Shown one piece after another: positions 35,544 through 43,270 of a DNA stretch of 64,000 nucleotides (its first letter is position 1; each line of letters opens with the position of its first letter). The notes below the pieces were generated by a model. It was given only the letters and a program-made list of their open reading frames with translations, was not told the DNA's origin and ran no database searches. Origin of the DNA: Eutreptiella sp. 'Long Island Sound 2002' (lineage: Eukaryota > Euglenozoa > Euglenophyceae > Eutreptiales > Eutreptiaceae); contig OZ038388.1 in the NCBI GenBank assembly GCA_964036045.1, positions 35,790,497-35,854,496 of the forward strand. The letters are read 5' to 3'. The translations under genes were made by a program, and so were the position numbers.

Positions 35544-38149
35544 CCGCCAGGGCCTCCAGTATTTTTGTTTCCACCGGAGGGGGTCGGATTCCCTTTCCCC
35601 CCCTTTCCACCATGCACCTGTCTGTCATTCCTGTCTGAATTCTGCGGATTACTGATATTTTCACCAATCACCTTGTGATCGTAAGGAGACCATCGGTGAT
35701 TACCAGTAGAATGCGACTTAGCTCGGTTCGTAGAACCTAAAAGAAGGCAGATGCTACAGTGATCCTGAACATTCCGGGTGTCATTCACCTTTTTGTTGCC
35801 CTTTTGGGCCCCATTTTGGGTGTTTTGCTGGGTATTCTTGTTTCCCCCAAGACCCTCATGGAAATTTTGATTGGCGGCGTCAGCGAGCCGCTCAACCTCT
35901 TCCCACAGTTCCTGCGGGGTGAACGAAAACACCCAGTTCCTGGCCTTCAGGCGATGGCCGTGGAAACTTACTCCCCTGTTGAGGACTTGGACAAACAAGT
36001 CCCGATCCTCGTGTTCATTAAACTTGATTTTCCACGTGTTTTCAGTGAATTTCACCTTGGTAAACGACGTGGGGGAACACTTTTGAAGTGCTTCCCTGAC
36101 GGAAAACCTGTTGGCCGAGGCATCGAAGCCATCGACCTCCGCCCACCAGGTCTTGACCTTTTCTTCGGACTGTTTGTTCCGAAGGGTGGCGGCAGTCTCG
36201 GAGGGGATCTTATCAAAAATCAGATTTTTCAGCTCGGCACTAGAAAATTTTTCGCCTGAATGTTCAGATTCTTCCACTAGATTCCAGAAGCGCTGTCTTT
36301 TGTCTTGCACTTCGTGCAAGATTAATCGAGAGAATGAAGGAAAATTCTTCAACATCTGGTGGTAATGGTCCTCTGGCAGCCGGGATCCACGTACCTCCAA
36401 CTGTTCCCACACCTCATCAAAGGTAAGGGGGGAACTTGAATCCTCACGATCACTCCAGGTCCTGAGCCAAGTGTTGGCCGGCGCTCCCTCAAGGCAGTCC
36501 AAGAGGGCCAGCAGGAACTGATCATCTTGGAGTTTTTGAGTCTTAACCCACAGTTTAAATTCCCGTTGGAACTGAGGCCAACGTCTCGGGTTTCCATTAT
36601 ACTTCGGTTGCTTGGCAACCTGACGAAGTCACAATGAAGTAGGATTAAGGAGCGAATCCAGCCCAACACCGGCCGTAATGGCAGACACCTTGGCGGCATC
36701 ATTAGCCACACCAGCTCCGGCGAGGGTCTGGGCGAGCAACAGTTGGGCTAAAGCATTGGAATCAGCAACAGGAGGGGCAGTACGGGAGGCAGTTCGCTTG
36801 GCATTCTGAGCCTCAGTCCTAGCCTTCGCCGTCCTACTCTGAGATCGAGAGATTGTAACCCTTTCCTTTAGCTTAGTCCTGCTGATCCTTGCATCGGTGG
36901 TCTTAGAGTCCACCGATAGAGCAATCGAAAAAATTTCTGTCGCCTCCTCCGACGGTTCTGTTGTTTGTTCCACCGATGATGCGCCCTCAGACCGCATGTG
37001 TGTCTTGAAAAGATCTTTAATTCCCAGCGTTTGAATGATGAGTTGCATTTGATCTTTGAGCAATTGGAGCTCAGAGTCTCGCTGGAATCTGCAAGAGCAG
37101 TCGGCAGGACAGTACATACCGTGTCCTGAAGGGCCTGAGCAGGCTGTCGGACCGCTAATCTCAGTGGTTCGCAGCCAGGAGTCCACTTGGGGAGCTCCTT
37201 CAGCCCTAATTTCCAGGCTTGCCTGCCTGGCTGCCTCTAAAATTCCTTCCTCAACCGCGGCGGCTAGATCGTCGCGGATGGAAACAGGGGGATGAGGGGC
37301 GGAGGGCCCGGCAACAGGTGCCTTGGTCTTCTCCTTCGGGAAGGGACTTGCCTCCCAGATCTGCAAAAAAATGGCAAAAGAGTCATCTTCTTGAGAACGC
37401 CACCACATCCTGGTATTAATTTCTTCTTGAAGAAGGAAAAAATATTCCATTAAAAAGTCAGAGGCGATTCTTTCTTGTCCTATCAGCTTAGACGTGGCTA
37501 ATAGACAAAGGGCCTCAAGCGCCTCAAGGTTACGGGTCACTTCTGAAGACAAATGGTTGTCCCATTGTGCCCAAGAGGCTGGTCGATTATAGGTAGGTAC
37601 CTCACCTGGACCACCCATCTCAATGTCGTCAATGTCGGCGTCGATGGTCTCAAAATGTGGACATTGGTAAGGAGTATTAGTACCTGCCAGGTCCGTAAGC
37701 TCCACCGGAGCGTTGCCATCGGCGTAGGCTGGGAGATTCCAGCTGCTTGATGGCCAATTTCGACTGGGATCTTGATGGTAATCTGGGCCTCCACAGCTGC
37801 TGATTTGTGCCCTTCTTGGGCAGCTTGGGCTTGCGCAAGGCATTCCTCTCAAGGCCTCGTTCGCACAGCACCACGGCAGCGTAATTGTTACGTCTCCAGG
37901 AGCGGCGGAGTCTACGGGGCCGTACTGGGGAGCTAGCTGTGGTTGGGACACCAAAGGAACAACATTCAGGTAGCCTCTGCTACCATGAAAGTGCTGCCCT
38001 GGGTCGTTGATGGTGCCGGAGGGCTCGGGGCCGGCAAGACCAGTGGGGCAGGCACGCGAGGAGTCTCCCTGGATGTTGTTATTCAGGGTAGAACCGGATA
38101 CTCGAACACCAACGGAGGCGAGAGTAGCGACAACAGAAGCAAGGTCCAT
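35544..38149 (-). pseudogene. gag: E2 gag, 5' fragment with nonsense codon
   Basis: Gag of E2 from its LTR-internal ATG (38147-38149) to the E3 insertion. A CGA to TGA change at 36629-36631 stops the frame after 506 codons, ahead of the capsid-type region; the frame is otherwise open on both sides of the stop. The rest of the gene is at 24315-24749. Confidence 0.92.
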
Positions 38150-38517
38150 GCTGATTGTTATCCGGCAGAAAATCCCAGTCTATGAAGAAAATTGATGCGG
38201 ATTATTCTAAATACATCTGAGTGTCCAAAACTGTCTGAAAAGATTTATATAAATCCAATTATGAAAAATGTTTGGCCGATCTCGCCCGCGAGCGCGCGTC
38301 AGCGGCAAATGGCGATTCCAGCTAAATGATCGGAATGCGGCGGATTTACGGGGAATCGACCGCGGAATCAGATCCGGCATCTCAGAAATATATAGGTCTG
38401 ATCCTGAGACTGAGCTGCGAGGCGGCGATTCCGCCGAAGCAAAGAAAATGACCAAAATGTAGCCAATCTGGACAGAATGTCTGAAAATCTGAGCAGATGG
38501 GGCTAGCCGCACTTACA
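37986..38517 (-). repeat. E2 5' LTR (second LTR subfamily)
   Basis: 532 bp. Compared with E1, E3 and E4 it has block differences shared with E5: CTAAATGATCGGAA where they read CTAAAATAGCGGAA, and TATATAGGTCTGATCC where they read TATATAGGAAATATCC. Confidence 0.93.
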
Positions 38518-38819
38518 GACTCCTCCCTGGGCCAGAGGTGCAGCCTGTGAGGGGCAGATGCACCACTGCCACACACAGTGCACCTGCTCGATATCTGGTG
38601 GCCTGGCACCAGGATAAAAACCCCCAGGATGGTAGCTGTGGGACGGATTGCCCACAAGCACAGCCAGGCAACGGCCACGTGTTTACCCACTCACTCACTC
38701 ACCCACTCACCCACTCACTCACTCGCTCACTCACCCGCGTCAGCCCAGGGCCCACCCCTGCCACCCTCCGAGGGCCTCCAGCCGCCCAGGCTTACCCACG
38801 CTCCCCCTTCACGCGCCGG
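38518..38819. other. Non-element DNA with CACT microsatellite
   Basis: Flank of the E2 5' LTR. A CACT/ACTC microsatellite covers about 38687-38734. No domain-bearing open frame. Confidence 0.7.
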
Positions 38820-39610
38820 CTCACTGGCAGGGTACCACCGTGGTGCCGTCGACAAATACGTGCGCCGCCGTGGCAAGATCTTCGGGGCAGAGCGCCATCG
38901 TGGCACTGCCCAGCCGTGACGCCAGTCCAGTGGCGAAGCGCCATCGTGGTGCCGCCAGCGTGCACGTGCGCCATCGTGGCGCGGCTGACGCACAGGTATG
39001 CCATTGCTGTGCCTCCTCTAGGGCCACGCGACACCAGCACAGTCGCAGAGCACCAGCGTGGTGCCGCCAACGCCCGGGTACGCCGTCGCGGCGCCGACTG
39101 AACGCCCGTGCGTTGTCGTGGCGCCGGCTCAGTGGCAGAGCACAATCGTTGTGCCGCCAACACGCACGTGCGCCGTCGTGGCGCGGTTTCCGGTGCAGAG
39201 CGCCACCGTGGCGCCGCCCAGACCCGTGGAGCCATGGTGTTTCCTCCAGGCCAATATTCGAGGCACCATTGTTGGGTCTGCACCTGGCGCTCCGCTAACC
39301 GTGACACCTCGTGCAGGGGTGCTTTGTCGTCGGCGGTGCTCACCGCCTCGCGTGACTTCGGCGGTCCTCACCGCCTCGCCCAGCCACCAGGCGCAATGGC
39401 AGGACACCGTCGTGTTGCCTTCGCCGTAGACGTACGCCGTCGTGGCGCGACCTCCAGGGCAGAGCACCACAGACGCACCGCCCCAACAGCCAAGCACCAA
39501 TGTGCCGCGACAACGATGACGGAGCACCACCGTGGTGCCGCCAACTCACCAGTGCGTCGCCACAGCACGACCCCCAGGGCAGCGCGCCACCATGGCGGCG
39601 CCCAGACAAC
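38820..39610. repeat. Degenerate GC-rich minisatellite (about 30/60-bp period)
   Basis: The motif GCAGAGCRCCAYCGTGG, followed by a CGCCGCCAACACGCACGTG-like stretch and then GCGCCGTCGTGGCG, recurs irregularly (for example 38887, 38935, 39046, 39135, 39195, 39460, 39520). Two near-identical hairpin units, GGCGGT-4nt-ACCGCC, occur at 39332-39347 and 39360-39375. Long overlapping open frames on both strands here follow from the composition and show no domain. Confidence 0.7.
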
Positions 39611-39826
39611 CATGCGCCGACAAGGCGCTGACGCACGTCCCGCACCCACAGAACCCGGGGGTACCCAGGCCCCCGGCGGTGCGCGTGATCGTGTAACGTG
39701 ACCGTACTCGCGCCGCCGGCGGTACTCAGCCCGCCGGCAGTGCGCATAATTGTGCTGGGCCGCGTTCTATTTAGCCCGGCGACGTTTTCAAGTCGGGGGT
39801 GATGCCCCGGGAGACCCACACCTTCC
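39611..39826. other. Left flank of E4 insertion
   Basis: Non-coding as far as I see. Its last 77 bp match window bases 1-76, ending with target duplication CTTCC at 39822-39826. Confidence 0.75.
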
Positions 39827-40358
39827 TGTAAGTGCGGCTAGCCCCATCTGCTCAGATTTTCAGACATTCTGCCCAGATTGGCTACATTTTGGTCATTTTC
39901 TTTGCTTCGGCGGAATCGCCGCCTCGCAGCTCAGTCTCAGGATATTTCCTATATATTTCTGATATGCCGGATTTGATTCCGCGGTCGATTCCCCGTAAAT
40001 CCGCCGCGTTCCGCTATTTTAGCTGGAATCGCCATTTGCCGCTGACGCGCGCTCGCGGGCCAGATCGGCCAAACATTTTTACATAATTGGATTATTTAAA
40101 TCTTTTCAGACAGTTTTGGACACTCAGATGTATTTAGAATAAATCCCCTCAATTTTCTTCATAGACTGGGATTTTCTGCCGGATAACAATCAGCATGGAC
40201 CTTGCTTCTGTTGTCGCTGCTCTCGCCTCCGTTGGTGTTCGAGTATCCGGTTCTACCCCCAATAACAACATCCAGGGAGACTCCTCGCGTGCCTGCCCCA
40301 CTGGTCTTGCCGGCCCCGAGCCCTCCGGCACCCTCAACGACCCAGGGCAGCACTTTCA
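39827..40358 (+). repeat. E4 5' LTR
   Basis: 532 bp, starts TGTAAGTGCGGC, ends GCACTTTCA. Includes the first 54 codons of gag (ATG at 40195). Confidence 0.96.
39944..39960 (+). promoter_or_regulatory. Candidate TATA-like element in E4 LTR
   Basis: TTTCCTATATATTTC lies about 245 bp before the gag ATG. The TATATA core is kept in every LTR of the window even where its right flank differs between subfamilies. Transcription start not determinable from sequence. Confidence 0.3.
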
Positions 40359-43230
40359 TGGTAGCAGAGGCTACCTGAATGTTGTTTCTTTGGTGTCCCA
40401 ACCACAGTTAGCTCCCCAGTACGGCCCCGTAGACCCCGCCGCTCCTGGAGACGTAACAATTACGCTGCCGTGGTGCTGTGCGAACGAGGCCTTGAGAGGA
40501 ATGCCTTGCGCAAGCCCAAGCTGCCCAAGAAGGGCACAAATCAGCAGCTGTGGAGGCCCAGGTTACCATCAAGATCCCAGTCGAAATTGGCCATCAAGCA
40601 GCTGGAATCTCCCAGCCTACGCCGATGGCAACGCTCCGGTGGAGCTTACGGACCTGGCAGGTACTAATACTCCTTACCAATGTCCACATTTTGAGACCAT
40701 CAACGCCCACATTGACGACATTGAGATGGGTGGTCCAGGTGAGGTACCTACCTATAATCGACCAGCCTCTTGGGCACAATGGGACAACCATTTGTCTTCA
40801 GAAGTGACCCGTAACCTTGAGGCGCTTGAGGCCCTTTGTCTATTAGCCACGTCTAAGCTGATAGGACAAGAAAGAATCGCCTCTGATTTTTTATTCGAAT
40901 ATTTTTTCCTCCTTCAAGAAGAAATTAATACCAGGATGTGGTGGTGTTCTCAAGAAGATGACTCTTTTGCCATTTTTTTGCAGATCTGGGAGGCAAGCCC
41001 CTTCCCGAAGGAGAAGACCAAGGCACCTGTTGCCGGGCCCTCCGCCCCTCATCCCTCTGTTTCCATCCGCGACGATCTAGCCGCCGCGGTTGAGGAAGGA
41101 ATTTTAGAGGCAGCCAGGCAGGCAAGCCTGGAAATTAGGGCTGAAGGAGCTCCTCAAGTGGACTCCTGGCTGCGAACCACTGAGATTAGCGGTCCGACAG
41201 CCTGCTCAGGCCCTTCAGGACACGGTATGTACTGTCCTGCCGACTGCTCCTGCAGATTACAGCGAGACTCTGAGCTCCAATTGCTCAAAGATCAAATGCC
41301 ACTCATCATTCAAACGCTGGGAATTAAAGATCTTTTCAAGACACACATGAGGTCTGAGGGCGCATCATCGGTGGAACAAACAACAGAACCGTCGGAGGAG
41401 GCGACAGAAATTTTTTCGATTGCCCCTTCGGTGGACTCTAAGACCACCGATGCAAGGATCAGCAGGACTAAGCTAAAGGAAAGGGTTACAATCTCTCGAT
41501 CTCAGAGTAGGTCGGCGAAGGCTAGGACTGAGGCTCAGAATGCCAAGCGAACTGCCTCCCGTACTGCCCTTCCTGCTGCTGATTCCAATGCATTAGCCCA
41601 GATGTTGCTCGCCCAGACCCTTGCCGGAGCTGGTGTGGCTAATGATGCCGCCAAGGTGTCTGCCATTACGGCCGGTGTTGGGCTCGATTCACTCCTTAAT
41701 CCTACCTCATTGCGACTTCGTCAGGTTGCCAAGCAACCGAAGTATAATGGAAACCCCAGACGTTGGCCTCAGTTCCAACGGGAATTTAAACTGTGGGTTA
41801 AGACTCAAAAACTCCAGGATGATCAGTTCCTGATGGCCCTCTTGGACTGCCTTGAGGGAGCGCCGGCCAACACTTGCCTCAGGACCTGGAGTGATCGTGA
41901 GGATTCAAGTTCCCCCCTTACCTTTGATGAGGTGTGGGAACAGTTGGAGGTACGTGGATCCCGGCTGCCAGAGGATCATTACCACCAGATGTTGAAGAAT
42001 TTTCCTTCATTCTCACGATTAATCTTGCACAAAGTGCAAGACAAGAGACAGCGCTTCTGGAATCTAGTGGAAGAATCTGAACATTCAGGCGAAAAATTTT
42101 CCAGTGCCGAGCTGGAAAATTTGATTTTTGACAAGATCCCCTCCGAAACTGCCGCCACCCTTCGGAATAAACAGTCCGAAGAAAAGGTCAAGACCTGGTG
42201 GGCAGAGGTCGAAGGCTTTGATGCCTCGGCCAACAGGTTTACGGTCAGGGAGGCACTTCAAAAGTGCTCCCCCACGTCGTTTTCCAAGGTGAAATTCACT
42301 GAAAACACGTGGAAAATCAAATTTAATGAACACGAGGATCGGGACTTGTTTGTCCAAGTCCTCAACAAGGGAGTAAGTTTCCACGGCCATCGCCTGAAGG
42401 CCAGGAACTGGGTGTTTTCGTTCACCCCGCAGGAACTGTGGGAAGAGGTTGAGCGGCTCGCTGACGCCGCCAATCAAAATTTCCATGAGGGTCTTGGGGG
42501 AAACAAGAATACCCAGCAAAACACCCAAAATGGGGCCCAAAAGGGCAACAAAAAGGTGAATGACACCCGGAATGTTCAGGATCACTGTAGCATCTGTCTT
42601 CTTTTAGGTTCAACGAAGCGAGCTAAGTCGCATTCTACTGGTAATCACCGATGGTCACCTTACGGTCACAAGGTGATTGGTGAAAATATCAGTAATCCTC
42701 AGAATTCAGACAGGAATGACAGACAGGTGCATGGTGGAAAGGGGGGAAAGGGTAATCCGACCCCCTCCGGTGGAAACAAAAATACTGGAGGTCCTGGCGG
42801 GTCCCAAGGCAAAGGAGATCGGACTCCATCCGGCTCCGGTGGGCAGCCAAACGGCCAGACAAGTCCCAATGGCAACGCCGGAGGCGGAAATCGAAATGCA
42901 GGCAAAACCCCTCAATCCGGTACAAACAAAGGAAATGCTCCAGGATCACAGGGTAAAGGTAAGGGAAATCCTTCGGGAACCCCTTTCTCTGGTAAGGGCA
43001 GAGGGCGTGGCGACGGTGGTGGCCCATCATCCGGCGGCCGTGGCCGTGGACGCGGAAAGGGCAATCATCGTGTGGATCAGGTCTCAGGTGCAGATCAGGT
43101 GTCCGATGCGGATCGAGATTACGTTGAAAATGCCTTGAATCCAGCAGATGATCCGTTCCAAGACGAGTGGGTCGACGAATCAGGCTGTGTTCACAATGTT
43201 AACGCAGCCGCTGGAGGTCAGAACGCCTAG
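40195..43230 (+). CDS. gag: E4 Gag polyprotein (start codon inside the LTR)
   Basis: 1011 codons. Gag assembles the particle and packages element RNA. The ATG at 40195 is 163 bp before the LTR end; codons 1-54 are LTR sequence and codons 55-59 overlap the primer-binding site. This start is kept in four of five 5' LTRs. Seen along the protein: Ala/Val-rich N-terminus, Cys-rich stretch near 95-130 (LPWCCANEALRGMPCASPSC), acidic and helical middle, retrotransposon capsid-type region near 510-700 (YNGNPRRWPQFQREF, WEQLEVRGSRLPEDHYHQM), Cys/His cluster near 805-830 (HCSICLLLGST...SHSTGNHRW), and a Gly/Asn/Arg-rich tail with RGRG motifs. The Cys/His cluster is not a canonical CCHC knuckle. It ends in UAG with pol following in the same frame. 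Confidence 0.95.
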   Translation: MDLASVVAALASVGVRVSGSTPNNNIQGDSSRACPTGLAGPEPSGTLNDPGQHFHGSRGYLNVVSLVSQPQLAPQYGPVDPAAPGDVTITLPWCCANEALRGMPCASPSCPRRAQISSCGGPGYHQDPSRNWPSSSWNLPAYADGNAPVELTDLAGTNTPYQCPHFETINAHIDDIEMGGPGEVPTYNRPASWAQWDNHLSSEVTRNLEALEALCLLATSKLIGQERIASDFLFEYFFLLQEEINTRMWWCSQEDDSFAIFLQIWEASPFPKEKTKAPVAGPSAPHPSVSIRDDLAAAVEEGILEAARQASLEIRAEGAPQVDSWLRTTEISGPTACSGPSGHGMYCPADCSCRLQRDSELQLLKDQMPLIIQTLGIKDLFKTHMRSEGASSVEQTTEPSEEATEIFSIAPSVDSKTTDARISRTKLKERVTISRSQSRSAKARTEAQNAKRTASRTALPAADSNALAQMLLAQTLAGAGVANDAAKVSAITAGVGLDSLLNPTSLRLRQVAKQPKYNGNPRRWPQFQREFKLWVKTQKLQDDQFLMALLDCLEGAPANTCLRTWSDREDSSSPLTFDEVWEQLEVRGSRLPEDHYHQMLKNFPSFSRLILHKVQDKRQRFWNLVEESEHSGEKFSSAELENLIFDKIPSETAATLRNKQSEEKVKTWWAEVEGFDASANRFTVREALQKCSPTSFSKVKFTENTWKIKFNEHEDRDLFVQVLNKGVSFHGHRLKARNWVFSFTPQELWEEVERLADAANQNFHEGLGGNKNTQQNTQNGAQKGNKKVNDTRNVQDHCSICLLLGSTKRAKSHSTGNHRWSPYGHKVIGENISNPQNSDRNDRQVHGGKGGKGNPTPSGGNKNTGGPGGSQGKGDRTPSGSGGQPNGQTSPNGNAGGGNRNAGKTPQSGTNKGNAPGSQGKGKGNPSGTPFSGKGRGRGDGGGPSSGGRGRGRGKGNHRVDQVSGADQVSDADRDYVENALNPADDPFQDEWVDESGCVHNVNAAAGGQNA
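40359..40370 (+). other. E4 primer-binding site (tRNA-iMet)
   Basis: TGGTAGCAGAGG, complementary to the 3' 12 nt of a typical eukaryotic initiator tRNA-Met, immediately after the LTR. With the next bases it can fold as GGTAGC-AGAG-GCTACC (40360-40375), which would hide the site. The same is true in all five copies. Confidence 0.88.
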
Positions 43231-43270
43231 GGGAGCCACGAAAATCGCCCCTCCCCAGGCGATTTCAGGC
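43228..43270 (+). promoter_or_regulatory. Gag-pol readthrough signal: UAG plus pseudoknot-ordered RNA fold
   Basis: UAG (43228-43230) is followed by four interleaved segments: GGGGAG (43230-43235), AAATCGCC (43242-43249), CTCCCC (43251-43256), GGCGATTT (43258-43265). The first pairs with the third (6 bp) and the second with the fourth (8 bp), the order of an H-type pseudoknot. The hairpin alone starts 11 nt after the stop. The one-nt link between segments three and four may not allow both stems in full. Gag and pol share a frame, with no stop between 43231 and 48411, so suppression of this UAG gives a Gag-Pol fusion, as known for murine leukaemia virus-type readthrough. Confidence 0.72.

Larger units (their letters stand above)
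35544..38517 (-). mobile_element. E2: 5' portion
   Basis: Second part of E2, with gag 5' fragment, primer-binding site (37974-37985, same 12 nt) and 5' LTR (37986-38517). Confidence 0.93.

Noticed and set aside
38538-39701. Several overlapping open frames of 110-220 codons in the GC-rich interval
   Set aside because: They overlap on both strands, follow the repeat composition, and show no domain.
43228-43230. Host genetic code with UAG as a sense codon
   Set aside because: UAG is absent inside the intact gag and pol of E4; it appears only here and as an obvious TGG to TAG lesion in E5. Not fully excluded.
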